Below, in pieces: positions 18,037 to 27,220 of a stretch of 64,000 nt of DNA. Every line of letters begins with the position of its first letter. Position 1 is the stretch's first letter. The notes beneath the pieces were generated by a model. The model did not search any database. It saw only the letters and a program-made list of their open reading frames with translations, and had not been told where the DNA came from. A program made the translations under genes and the position numbers. The stretch covers positions 186,001 through 250,000 of the forward strand of contig NZ_JAPDFT010000001.1 in assembly GCF_025949665.1 (NCBI RefSeq), written 5' to 3'. The DNA comes from Chryseobacterium viscerum. GTDB lineage: Bacteria; Bacteroidota; Bacteroidia; Flavobacteriales; Weeksellaceae.

Positions 18037-20322
18037 CTAGAGTCTGTATGTCAGTGTGAAATAGTAGTTTCTCGGAGTGATAGGGTTCACTGAATAATTC
18101 TCATGAACGTTATAGTTTACGACATCAAACAGGTTGCCCACTTTCCCCTGGATAGAGAATTTATTCCATTCGTAGCCTACAGATACAGAAACAGTTGTAT
18201 AGTCTTTTAGATCAAACATTCTACTCACGTTGTTTCTACTTGCATTTGTAGATTTTGAATCATTCCATCCAGCGATTCTGTCTCCAATGTAATAAATTCC
18301 AGCTCCAATTTTTAAACCTTTTACATAGTTTGTAAATTTATAGAAAACGGAAGCATTTGCTGTTGTGGCAGGAGTTCTTACTAATCTTTGGTTTTCAACA
18401 TATCCCTTTTCAGGAGTGTCAATGTAAACAGAATTGTTATAAGAAAAACCTCCGATTATAGATAGGTTTTCTGTTGGGTTTCCTGTAATGTCTAATTCCA
18501 CACCACGGCTTCTCATATTTCCTGCATATTCTTTAAGATTGGTATCTGTTGAATTTACTGGTGCTCCGTTTGGAGCAGAAGCGAACCAATATGTTTGATA
18601 ATAATTATTGTACATAATCTGGTAAGCCGTTAAGTTAACAGCTAAAGCATTGTTCCAGAAATTCTTTTTAATACCAATTTCGTATTGATCAACTGTTGAA
18701 GGTTTTATGCTTTGTCTTGATAAAGTAGTTAACTGATTTTGAACATCGGTAACAGGCTGATTGGTATTTACTGTACCAAACTGATCTGAAGTATATCCTG
18801 CATTTGAAGCAAACGAATTAGTATAAGTTGCAAACACCGAAAGGTTTTCATTTGGCGCATAAACCAAACCTACTTTTGGAGAAAATGCATTGTCAGAAGT
18901 TGAAGAATTTGCCACCTCAATTTTATCATTTAATGTAAAACGAGTTGTCAGCGTAGGCATATTTTCTATATAAGACCATCTAAGTCCTGCAATTACTTTT
19001 AGTTGCTTTGTTAAGCTGATAAAATCTTGTGCATAGATCCCAATTCTTCTTGTATTGATTCTATTTCTTGTACTAAGAGTAGAATTTGGCATATCAATAC
19101 TTCCCCATGTTGAAGGATCATCTAAATATAGAAGATTTTTTGGGGCAGTAATATTATAAGCATAAGCATCAGCCTGGCTGTAATCAGCATCAGAACCAAT
19201 TAAAACTTTATGGTTGATTTTTCCAGTATTGAATTCACCATTGATGTTTACTTGTGCCGAAGTATAATTTTGTTCGTTGTAAGTTCTACCAAAAGGTCTT
19301 TTCCAAGATAATCTGTTAGGATCTACAGCTGCATCTTTAGTTTCATATATCCATTGTACTCTTTCAGAAGAAAAATAATCTTTAGTATAGTTCTGGTAAG
19401 AAGCAGTAGCGTTCAAAGACCATTTTTCATTAAACTGATGATTAAAGGTTACGTTCGTAGAAGCTTGCTGTACATTTTGATATTGCCAGTCAGTTCCGAA
19501 GAAAGTGTTTCTGGAAACAGCATCATTCAATCTGTAGCTTTGATCTTTTTCAGTGATAGATCCAATCCCGAAATCCGGGGTAAAATTATTTTTAAGATAA
19601 TCTGCCTCAACAATTAATTGAGATTTATCACTTAAATTAAATAAAAATGAAGGATTGAAGTAGTATTTCTCTGATTCTACAACATTTCTGAAGCTTTCAG
19701 CATGCTCATATGCACCATTTATTCTGAATGCAATATTTTTGGATAATGGTCCATAAATATCAACTGTTGGTTTGTAAGAATTCCAGCTTCCACCATTAAG
19801 TCCTACGCTTCCACCAAAATTGAATTTAGGTTTTTTTGTAATCATATTGATAACACCACCAGCTGCTGTATTACCAAAAAGCATAGCATTAGCTCCCTTT
19901 AAAACTTCTACTCTTTCCAGACCACTTACTTCAGGGAAAACACCACTATTTATTCTTGAACCATTCTTGAAAATATTATCATTTCCTAAAATGAAACCAC
20001 GTCCACCAAAGCTGTCCTGAGAATTTCCTCTGGAAGAAGTAATGTACATTCCGTTTACATTCTGAAGAACATCGCTAAGCTGTTTTGCCTGCTGCTGCTC
20101 AATAATTTCGTGAGTAACAATAGCAATAGGCTGTGGATTTTCCATTACCGTCAGATTTGATTTTGTCGATAATGGTCTTGCCTGGTTAGGATTTCCTGTT
20201 TTGTGAAGATTAATATCCTCAATGGTCTGAGTTCTGATGGTGTCTGCTTCAGCATTTTTCATCTGTGAACTTGCTGAAACAGCAATAAATAGAAGACCTA
20301 AAGAAAGTAATTGTCTTTTCAT
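18037..20322 (-). CDS. TonB-dependent siderophore receptor
   Basis: A 761-residue outer-membrane transporter. The signal peptide ends near residue 20 (AVSASSQ). A TonB-box region is followed by the plug domain at about 55-165 ('NPQPIAIVTHEIIEQQQAKQLSDVLQNVNGMYI', 'GLERVEVLKGANAMLFGNTAAGGVINMITKKP'), then a 22-stranded barrel that ends in 'NYYFTLTYRL'. The plug and barrel fit the TIGR01783 siderophore-receptor family. There is no N-terminal carboxypeptidase-like domain, unlike SusC. Regulation by iron is likely, but I see no convincing Fur box. Confidence 0.92.
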   Translation of the reverse strand: MKRQLLSLGLLFIAVSASSQMKNAEADTIRTQTIEDINLHKTGNPNQARPLSTKSNLTVMENPQPIAIVTHEIIEQQQAKQLSDVLQNVNGMYITSSRGNSQDSFGGRGFILGNDNIFKNGSRINSGVFPEVSGLERVEVLKGANAMLFGNTAAGGVINMITKKPKFNFGGSVGLNGGSWNSYKPTVDIYGPLSKNIAFRINGAYEHAESFRNVVESEKYYFNPSFLFNLSDKSQLIVEADYLKNNFTPDFGIGSITEKDQSYRLNDAVSRNTFFGTDWQYQNVQQASTNVTFNHQFNEKWSLNATASYQNYTKDYFSSERVQWIYETKDAAVDPNRLSWKRPFGRTYNEQNYTSAQVNINGEFNTGKINHKVLIGSDADYSQADAYAYNITAPKNLLYLDDPSTWGSIDMPNSTLSTRNRINTRRIGIYAQDFISLTKQLKVIAGLRWSYIENMPTLTTRFTLNDKIEVANSSTSDNAFSPKVGLVYAPNENLSVFATYTNSFASNAGYTSDQFGTVNTNQPVTDVQNQLTTLSRQSIKPSTVDQYEIGIKKNFWNNALAVNLTAYQIMYNNYYQTYWFASAPNGAPVNSTDTNLKEYAGNMRSRGVELDITGNPTENLSIIGGFSYNNSVYIDTPEKGYVENQRLVRTPATTANASVFYKFTNYVKGLKIGAGIYYIGDRIAGWNDSKSTNASRNNVSRMFDLKDYTTVSVSVGYEWNKFSIQGKVGNLFDVVNYNVHENYSVNPITPRNYYFTLTYRL

Positions 20323-20396
20323 TTTATTTTTATGTAGAACAGTTTTAAATAAGGCGCAAATGTAAGTATTTGTTTAGAATAGATAAAAATAATTTA

Positions 20397-20410
20397 ATGA
20401 TTTAAATCAT
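20397..20410. promoter_or_regulatory. 14-bp palindrome in the divergent promoter region
   Basis: ATGATTTAAATCAT is a perfect palindrome in the 180-nt gap between the TonB receptor (minus) and the oxidoreductase gene (plus). It could be an operator for either gene; nothing ties it to a known regulator. Confidence 0.35.
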
Positions 20411-20503
20411 ATTTTTATAGTTAATGAGATGGATTATTTCTATAGCTCCTTTAGACTGGGGAATAGAGCGTTTTTTATGAATATATTTGTTAAAAATTAT
20501 AAT

Positions 20504-21559
20504 ATGCAATTGGTAAAAGCAGGGCTTTGTGCCTTTGGAATGAGCGGAAAAGTATTCCATGCGCCTTTTTTAAAGGAGCATCCGGGATTTTTTATATCTG
20601 CTGTGGTGGAAAGAAGTAAGGAAGAATCTAAAGAAAAATATCCTGAAGCAACTATTTACCGTTCCGTAGAAGAAATGCTTCAACATGCGGATGTGGAGCT
20701 GGTGATTATCAATACTCCGGTTCAGACCCATTACGAATACGCCAAAAAAGCATTGGAGGCAGGAAAAAACATTATTGTGGAAAAACCTTTTACAGTAAAT
20801 GTTTCTGAAGCAGAGGAACTGGTGCAGCTGGCTGAAGAAAAAGGATTGTTTTTAAGTGTATATCAAAACCGACGATTCGACCGTGACTTTTTACAGGTTC
20901 AGAAGATCTTAAATGATAATAAAATAGGGAATATTAAAGAGGCTGAAATTCGTTTTGACAGATTCCGTACAACCCCTAGCGGAAAGCAGCATAAAGAAAG
21001 TCCGGATCAGGTAGGTTCAGGATCACTTCATGATCTGGGAGCGCATCTTGTAGACCAGGCTGTACAGTATTTTGGATACCCTGAAAAACTTTTTGCAGAC
21101 GTATTTTCTATGAAAGGAAAAGAATTTGCGAATGATTATTTTGAGATCCTGCTATTCTACAAAAATGATCTGAGAGTAAGACTAAAAACATCGGTTTTCA
21201 GTAAAGAAGGGCATTATGCTTACACAATTCATGGGGATAGAGGAACTTTCTTACAGGAAAGGACAGACAATCAGGAAAATGAATTGGTAGCAGGAGCTAT
21301 TCCTGTATATGGTAAAGAATGGACCCAGACCCTGAGAGAAGCGGATGGAATTTTAAACTTCCTGAATGATCATTCCGAAACGGAAAGAATCCTGACGTCC
21401 AGTGAAGCTGGAAATTATATGGATTATTACCAGCAGATCTATGAGCATATTGTTTTTGGATATGCTTTGCCATCCCCTGGAAAAGAAGTTATTCAGAATA
21501 TGAAAATCATTGATGCTTCCCTGGAAAGCGTAAAAGAAGAAAGAATCATTCAATTATAA
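20504..21559 (+). CDS. Gfo/Idh/MocA-family oxidoreductase
   Basis: A 351-residue NAD(P)-dependent dehydrogenase. The Rossmann motif is 'KAGLCAFGMSGKVFHAPFL' (residues 5-23), and the catalytic Lys is in IVEKPFTVN (EKPF at 93-96). The C-terminal alpha/beta domain holds 'GSGSLHDLGAHLVDQAVQYFG', with the usual HDLG..H..D metal/substrate site. The start at 20504 is preferred because the earlier in-frame region has no homology and the TATA-like A/T leader sits in front of this ATG. The family acts on sugars, inositol or related compounds; the substrate is unknown. Confidence 0.9.
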   Translation: MQLVKAGLCAFGMSGKVFHAPFLKEHPGFFISAVVERSKEESKEKYPEATIYRSVEEMLQHADVELVIINTPVQTHYEYAKKALEAGKNIIVEKPFTVNVSEAEELVQLAEEKGLFLSVYQNRRFDRDFLQVQKILNDNKIGNIKEAEIRFDRFRTTPSGKQHKESPDQVGSGSLHDLGAHLVDQAVQYFGYPEKLFADVFSMKGKEFANDYFEILLFYKNDLRVRLKTSVFSKEGHYAYTIHGDRGTFLQERTDNQENELVAGAIPVYGKEWTQTLREADGILNFLNDHSETERILTSSEAGNYMDYYQQIYEHIVFGYALPSPGKEVIQNMKIIDASLESVKEERIIQL

Positions 21560-21719
21560 ATTATGAGTTATGAATTATGAATGAATTCAAAGGTTCAACG
21601 TTTAAAGTTCAAGTTTGATAGCAGTTGTAATTAGAAGTTTCCCAACTTGTTTACACTCAAACTCTAAAACCCTCCAACACTCTGACTCATTCATAATTCA
21701 TCATTTATAATTCATAATT
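21558..21719. repeat. inverted-repeat intergenic element
   Basis: Left arm (from about 21558 to 21588, 'TTATGAGTTATGAATTATGA') and right arm (about 21688 to 21719) are imperfect inverted repeats of the form TAATTCATAATTCAT. They enclose about 100 nt with short purine-rich repeats of 'AAGGTTCAACGTTTAAAGTTC' type. Nothing is coded here. It fills the whole gap between convergent genes. Confidence 0.6.
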
Positions 21720-21720
21720 A

Positions 21721-23619
21721 TTAAACGATTTCCTGAAGTTCCAGCCATCTCATCTCATAATTCTCCAGTTTTTCTGAAACAGATTCAAGATCTGCAGAAA
21801 GTTTGGCTATCTTTTCGTAATCCGCTTCGTTGTTAAGCTGATCAAGAATTTTGGAACGCTGATCTTCCAGTTCAGGCATTTCCTTTTCAATGGTTTCCAG
21901 CTCTTTTTGTTCCTTAAAAGTTAATTTTCTTTTTTTAGAGGCAGAAGCTGGAGTGTTTTTTGTTACAGCAGCTACTTCTTTAGCAGGTTCAGATTTTACG
22001 GTTGTATTTTTTTCCAATGCTTCTTCACGGCTTCTCGCCTCTCTGTATTCTGAGAAATTTCCAACAAAATTTCTGATTTTTCCGTCCCCTTCAAAAGCCA
22101 GAACATGATCTACAATTCTGTCCATGAAATATCTGTCATGGGAAACAATAATCAAAGATCCCTGGAATTGTTGAAGGAAGTTTTCAAGAACCGTTAGTGT
22201 AGGAAGATCCAGGTCATTCGTAGGCTCATCAAAAATCAGGAAATTAGGATTCTGATACAAAATATACATCAGGTGAAGCCTTCTCTTCTCCCCACCCGAA
22301 AGCTTAGAAATAGGAGAGTACTGAGTCTGATCATCAAATAAAAATAATCTTAAAAACTGAGATGCGGATAAGCTTCTGCCATTCGCCAAAGGATAAAATT
22401 CTGCAATCTCCTTGATGAAATCAATAACACGCTCGTCCTCTTTTTTATAGGTAAGTCCTTTCTGAGCGAAGTAACCGAAAGATATAGTTTCTCCGGTTTC
22501 AATCTCTCCCTTATCTGCTTTTTCTAATCCTTGTATAATATTAAGCAGGGTAGACTTTCCTGCTCCGTTTTTTCCGATGATTCCCACCTTTTCACCACGT
22601 TGAAACTGGTAGCTGAAATCTTTTAAAAGAACTTTTGCTCCAAAACTTTTATCAATATGTTTAAGTTCAAGAACTTTATTTCCCAGACGCTTCATTTCAA
22701 AATCCAATTCCAATCCATCCTTTCTGGTATCGGTTTTGGCAACCTTTTCAGTTTCGTAGAAAGCGTCAATTCTGCTTTTTGATTTTGTGGTTCTGGCTTT
22801 TGGCTGTCTGCGCATCCATTCCAGCTCTTTTCTGTAAAGGTTATTGGCCTTATCAATAGTAGCATTAAGATTCTCCTCACGAATCATTTTGTTCTCAAGA
22901 TAAGTAGCATATGAACCATTATGAACATAGAGATTTCTATCTTCCATTTCCCAGATAATGTCACAAACACTGTCAAGGAAATATCGATCGTGGGTTACAA
23001 GCAATAAGGTGATTTTTGCCTTATTCAGATAATTTTCAAGCCATTCTACCATATCCACATCCAGGTGGTTGGTAGGTTCATCCATGATAAGAAGCGTATG
23101 CCTGTGTTCGGCCCTTGTTTCTGTTAAAAGTTTAGCCAGCGCTACACGCTTGATCTGACCTCCGGAAAGAGTACCCATTTTAGCCTCCAGATCGGTAATC
23201 TTAAGCTGGGAAAGAATCTGTTTCATTTCATTTTCCAGATCCCATGCCTTATGAGCTTCCATACCGGCTAATGCTTTCTCAATAAAATCATTATCAGTAG
23301 AATGAAGTGATAGGTGATAATTTTTAAGAGCAAGAATAGGTTCTGAATCCAGCGCCATCATAAATTCCTCAATACTGAGTTTAGGATCATAATCAATTTC
23401 CTGGTCAAATAATACCACCTGGATATCTTTGTTGATGATCGCAGTTCCACTGTCTGCAATTTCTTTACCCATTAATATTTTCAGAAGGGTAGATTTTCCA
23501 CTTCCGTTTTTGGCAACAATAGCAATTTTATCCCCTTCATTGATATGAAAAGAAATGTTTTCAAATAAAATTTTGATGCCGTAAGATTTGGTAAGATTTT
23601 CTGCAGAAACGTAATTCAT
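21721..23619 (-). CDS. ABC-F family ATPase (Uup/EttA-like)
   Basis: Two ABC domains in one chain without membrane helices. Walker A motifs are 'AKNGSGKSTLLKILMG' and 'GKNGAGKSTLLNIIQG'; signatures are 'LSGGQIKRVALAKLL' and 'LSGGEKRRLHLMYIL'; Walker B motifs are 'LLIMDEPTNHLDVD' and 'FLIFDEPTNDLDLP'. The linker between them is charged, and the C terminus (residues about 560-632) is a coiled coil ('KELETIEKEMPELEDQRSKILDQL'), as in Uup. ABC-F proteins act on ribosomes or, for Uup, on DNA integrity. Length and C-terminal coil favour Uup. It is a single gene. Confidence 0.93.
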   Translation of the reverse strand: MNYVSAENLTKSYGIKILFENISFHINEGDKIAIVAKNGSGKSTLLKILMGKEIADSGTAIINKDIQVVLFDQEIDYDPKLSIEEFMMALDSEPILALKNYHLSLHSTDNDFIEKALAGMEAHKAWDLENEMKQILSQLKITDLEAKMGTLSGGQIKRVALAKLLTETRAEHRHTLLIMDEPTNHLDVDMVEWLENYLNKAKITLLLVTHDRYFLDSVCDIIWEMEDRNLYVHNGSYATYLENKMIREENLNATIDKANNLYRKELEWMRRQPKARTTKSKSRIDAFYETEKVAKTDTRKDGLELDFEMKRLGNKVLELKHIDKSFGAKVLLKDFSYQFQRGEKVGIIGKNGAGKSTLLNIIQGLEKADKGEIETGETISFGYFAQKGLTYKKEDERVIDFIKEIAEFYPLANGRSLSASQFLRLFLFDDQTQYSPISKLSGGEKRRLHLMYILYQNPNFLIFDEPTNDLDLPTLTVLENFLQQFQGSLIIVSHDRYFMDRIVDHVLAFEGDGKIRNFVGNFSEYREARSREEALEKNTTVKSEPAKEVAAVTKNTPASASKKRKLTFKEQKELETIEKEMPELEDQRSKILDQLNNEADYEKIAKLSADLESVSEKLENYEMRWLELQEIV

Positions 23620-23834
23620 TGGAAATTAATGGTTTGATTTTAATTTTGAATTGAACCGCAAAAGTACGAAAATGTAACCTAAAATTTTCCGGAACCCCTT
23701 TTATAAAAATGAATATTTATAATTTTTTAATAGACTGTGTCCATTATCTGAAAAAACTATTCAGTAAATTTGATATGACACAATGAATACACTTTAATAA
23801 TATTAATAAATAATACAAAAATCTGATTGAAACA

Positions 23835-24347
23835 ATGAAAAAAGTTATTGTAGATATGGACGGGGTAATGGCGGATGTATATCATCAGCTGGTACAATTT
23901 GAAAAAAGAGATACAGGAAGAGAAATTGAAATCAGTGATTTGGCTGGGAAGCCTGAAATAGAATCTTTTCCAAACGGAAAAAAGCATGTAAATGAGGTAG
24001 GCTTTTTCAGAACCTTACCTGTAATGAAAGGAAGCCGTGAAGCAATGGAATATCTGAATAATAAATACGATCTGTATATCGTGTCTGCAGGTATGGAATT
24101 TCCCAATAGCTTAAGAGAAAAATATGACTGGCTTGCAGAACATTTTCCATTCATCACCTGGGAGCAGATTGTTCTTTGCGGAAGCAAAAAGGTAGTTTCC
24201 GGAGATATTATGATTGACGACTATCCTAAAAATCTAGATCATTTTACCGGAGACAGACTGATATTCACGCAGCCTCATAATGAGCTGATAGAAAACGATA
24301 CCTATCAAAGAGTGCATTCATGGGAGGATGTTATGAATATCCTTTAA
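23835..24347 (+). CDS. 5'(3')-deoxyribonucleotidase (HAD superfamily)
   Basis: A 170-residue HAD phosphatase. The nucleophile motif is 'VIVDMDGVMADVYHQL' (DMDGV at residues 7-11); the Lys/Asp parts are 'CGSKKVVSGDIMIDDYPKNL'. It is similar to the NT5C family that dephosphorylates deoxynucleoside monophosphates, a role in nucleotide pool control. There is a possible promoter box TAAATTTG at 23765-23772, though no TTG at the matching distance was found. It is monocistronic. Confidence 0.88.
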   Translation: MKKVIVDMDGVMADVYHQLVQFEKRDTGREIEISDLAGKPEIESFPNGKKHVNEVGFFRTLPVMKGSREAMEYLNNKYDLYIVSAGMEFPNSLREKYDWLAEHFPFITWEQIVLCGSKKVVSGDIMIDDYPKNLDHFTGDRLIFTQPHNELIENDTYQRVHSWEDVMNIL

Positions 24348-24492
24348 AAGCAGGGGATTTAAATGTTTTTTAGAATAATCATAAAAATAGCAGAAAGCTT
24401 TAAATGAATTTTAACTAAAGGTAGATTAAATTTAATAAGATGTTATGAGAGCGGGCTGTTGAAAAGAAATAAGTTTGCATCAAACTTTTAAC

Positions 24493-26148
24493 ATGAAAAA
24501 ACGTAACACTTTATTCTTTCTTTTGGCAGCTTCAGCCTTCCATGCCCAGATTATTTCCGGGACTATTATTTCTAAAAATGAAAATCAACCGATTCCTTAT
24601 GTGAAAATAGGTGTTGATAAAGAAAATGTTGGAGTGGTTTCTGATGGAAAAGGAAATTTTTCAATTGATTTATCCACATTAGCTCCGCAAAAAAAAGTAA
24701 TCATTGAAGTGCCGGGCTATGAAATGTATACGGAGGCTGTACAGGATTTTAAAAAGCATGATCTGCAGAAAATATTTTTGAGAGAAAAAATTAAAAATAT
24801 TAAAGAAATTGCGATTAAACCTAAGAAACTTGTAGATAAAAACTGGGGTGTTAATACGAAAACAAAAAGTGTTTTATATTCAGTGAATCCGGGGCTAAAC
24901 AAAGATAATTTTTTAGGAGAAACGGCATTGGAGTTTAACGCAAAAAAAAGGTCCAAGATTAAAAATATCAACCTGAATATTGCGAGTTATACTTCCAGTC
25001 AGCCGGTCCTGATGAGATATAGTATTTACAGTGAAAAAAACGGGTTCCCGGATAAGAATGTTTTGGATGAGGAAATCACAGTAGAGCTTACTGAAGATAT
25101 GATTAAAGACGGGACTTATACACTGGATGTAAATGACCGTAATATTTGGGTTCAGGGAAAATTCTTTGTAGGAATTCAATTCTTGAAAGATTTTCAAGGA
25201 ACGGTGAAAATAAGTGCAGCATTATTTAGAACAGGATTTATAAGAGAATTTTATGGAGATTGGAAAAAAATGACTATTGCTGCACCTGCCATAAATATTG
25301 ATGTGAAAATGGATAAAAACGGCAATAGCAATACCGAAGAGGAAGGCGGTTTTTCAGATGATAGTGCTGAAGCAATGATGCCTGATGTATCAAAATATGT
25401 TCAGGAGTCAGAACATACAATATATGGTCAAAATACAACTGCCGGGAAATATCTCAAACTTCAGGATACAGATCTTTATTATGAAATCTATGGTGAAGGA
25501 GAGCCATTGATTCTGCTTCATGGTAATTCAGGAAGTATTAAAGATTTTTATCAGCAGATCCCCGTTTTGTCCGGGCAATACAAAGTAATTGCGATAGATA
25601 CCAGAGGGCAAGGAAAAAGTATAGATTCTTCTAAAAAAGATTTTACCTATAAAATGTTTGCAGATGATGTGAAAGCTTTGGCGGATAAGCTAAATCTTGA
25701 TAAAGTAAATATCGCAGGCTGGAGTGATGGCGGAAATACAGGTCTGGAATTCGCTCTGAAATACCCGGAAAGACTTAATAAATTGATAACCATTGGAGCA
25801 AATGCTTTTCCTGATGGAGTAGATGATAAGCTTACCGGTCATTTTGAAAATAAAATGCTGGTAATGAAAGAACTGAAGGATCCTAAAAAGTTTAATGAAC
25901 AAAGACTTCTGAAGATTATGCTGACACAGCCTCGCATCGGTAAAAAAGATTTAAATAAAATTGGAAGCAGGGTATTGGTGATCGCCGGAGATAAAGATGT
26001 TATTAAACCAGAGCACACCGAGCTCATCGCTAAAGAAATTCCCAATGCAGAACTCAAAATCTACAACAATGCTACTCATATGATTCCTTTTGAAAATGCG
26101 GACCAGCTCAATACAGATATTCTGCATTTTTTAGGAAAAAGTAATTAA
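24493..26148 (+). CDS. alpha/beta hydrolase with N-terminal carboxypeptidase-like domain, secreted
   Basis: The start at 24493 gives a signal peptide (MKKRNTLFFLLAASAFHAQ). Residues about 20-105 are a CarboxypepD_reg-like beta-sandwich of the kind found at the start of SusC proteins ('SGTIISKNENQPIPYVKIGVDKENVGVVSDGKGNFSID'). Residues about 110-290 are a beta-rich region I cannot name. Residues about 340-551 are an alpha/beta hydrolase: oxyanion region 'LILLHGNSGSIKDFYQQ', nucleophile elbow GWSDGG with Ser near 411, and catalytic His in 'NNATHMIPFENADQ'. The chain is 551 residues. The combination is unusual; the substrate is unknown. An earlier TTG 18 nt upstream is possible but less likely. 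Confidence 0.8.
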   Translation: MKKRNTLFFLLAASAFHAQIISGTIISKNENQPIPYVKIGVDKENVGVVSDGKGNFSIDLSTLAPQKKVIIEVPGYEMYTEAVQDFKKHDLQKIFLREKIKNIKEIAIKPKKLVDKNWGVNTKTKSVLYSVNPGLNKDNFLGETALEFNAKKRSKIKNINLNIASYTSSQPVLMRYSIYSEKNGFPDKNVLDEEITVELTEDMIKDGTYTLDVNDRNIWVQGKFFVGIQFLKDFQGTVKISAALFRTGFIREFYGDWKKMTIAAPAINIDVKMDKNGNSNTEEEGGFSDDSAEAMMPDVSKYVQESEHTIYGQNTTAGKYLKLQDTDLYYEIYGEGEPLILLHGNSGSIKDFYQQIPVLSGQYKVIAIDTRGQGKSIDSSKKDFTYKMFADDVKALADKLNLDKVNIAGWSDGGNTGLEFALKYPERLNKLITIGANAFPDGVDDKLTGHFENKMLVMKELKDPKKFNEQRLLKIMLTQPRIGKKDLNKIGSRVLVIAGDKDVIKPEHTELIAKEIPNAELKIYNNATHMIPFENADQLNTDILHFLGKSN

Positions 26149-26290
26149 ATAAAGGCTGGGAGCGGGAAATTGGAGGCTGGAAGTTATATCAGTCAGCTAA
26201 TTCTGAAAGTTGGTTCATTGAAATGTACATACTGGATAAATGAAATTTCATCAATTGCTATCTTCCCGCTTCTATTTTTCTTTCTTATTG
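26149..26290. repeat. low-complexity intergenic stretch with 'GGCTGGGAGCGGG'-type repeats
   Basis: Short purine-rich phrases (GGCTGGGAGCGGG, GGAGGCTGGAAG) and their inverted partner (CTTCCCGCTTC) lie between convergent genes. They resemble the spacer-type repeats found in other intergenic regions of this genome at 21558 and 63666. No coding content is seen. Confidence 0.4.
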
Positions 26291-27154
26291 CTAATCCAGA
26301 GTCAGTCTTTTTAAAGACCATGAATTGCCGTTGTAAATATCAAGATCCACTTTGGCGTTGATGCCATGAACAATCCCGTTTTCTGTAAATTGCCAGAAAT
26401 CCCACTGATCATCAGGGGAAGGAGAAGGAACATCATTGTAATTGGCCAGCCATAAAGGATAATCTTCAAATTCACCTTTCAGGAAATCTTTGTAATAATG
26501 ATAATAGGTATAAATGATAGGTTTTTCACCATAAGCTTCCTCTATAATTTTACACCAGACTTTTAAGTCTTCAATCAGTTTTTTGTTCGTTTTACGCTTT
26601 GGAATTTTTTCAATATCAAGAATAGGAGGAAGATCTCCACCCTCAAGTTTTACATTTGCTAAAAAATTATTGGCCTGAATAACAGGGTCTTCATCCGCTC
26701 TGTAAAAATGGTAGGCACCCCGGATAAGATTGTGCTTTTTAGCCATTTCCCAAAACTCCTCAAAATGCTTGTCAGCACTTCGGTTCCCCATCGTAGCACG
26801 CATAACGACGAACTCCAGCGGAATGGTTTTATTACCAATGCTGAGGCTGTCCCACTTGATATCTTCCCTGTTCTGATAATGGGAAACATCAAAACCGTAT
26901 GTTTTATCAAGGTTGCTCGTTAAAATTCTCTGAATTCTTGCGGCTTCTCTTTCGCTGTTGTGGAGTTTCTTGTGAGTAAATTTGTTAAAGTACAATGCAT
27001 AATAATAGCTGATGGATTGCTTTAAATAAAAGCCGGTTCCGATAAGGGCAACAATTAAAATGGCCAATATTACTTTTCTACGGAAAAAATAGTTCTTCCG
27101 TCTTGTTTTATGGAGCTGTTTGGCAGTTTTTTTGGTGTACTTTTTTGGTGTCAT
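26291..27154 (-). CDS. GH25 muramidase, membrane-anchored
   Basis: A single-span N-terminal anchor ('KVILAILIVALIGTGFYLKQ', about residues 25-45) after a very basic start (MTPKKYTKKTAKQLHKTRRK). The rest is a Chalaropsis-type GH25 lysozyme domain: 'YGFDVSHYQNREDIKWDS', 'FVVMRATMGN', 'ILDIEKIPKRKTNKKL', 'YGEKPIIYTYYHYYKDFL', and the C-terminal 'AKVDLDIYNGNSWSLKRL'. The enzyme cleaves the N-acetylmuramyl beta-1,4 linkage in peptidoglycan. The ATG at 27154 was chosen; an earlier start would be TTG. It is monocistronic. Confidence 0.92.
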   Translation of the reverse strand: MTPKKYTKKTAKQLHKTRRKNYFFRRKVILAILIVALIGTGFYLKQSISYYYALYFNKFTHKKLHNSEREAARIQRILTSNLDKTYGFDVSHYQNREDIKWDSLSIGNKTIPLEFVVMRATMGNRSADKHFEEFWEMAKKHNLIRGAYHFYRADEDPVIQANNFLANVKLEGGDLPPILDIEKIPKRKTNKKLIEDLKVWCKIIEEAYGEKPIIYTYYHYYKDFLKGEFEDYPLWLANYNDVPSPSPDDQWDFWQFTENGIVHGINAKVDLDIYNGNSWSLKRLTLD

Positions 27155-27220
27155 AAAGTTTTGCAAAACTAACTTTTTTCACTGCTAAATGCTAAAATAA
27201 AATCAGTAAATTTGTGTATT

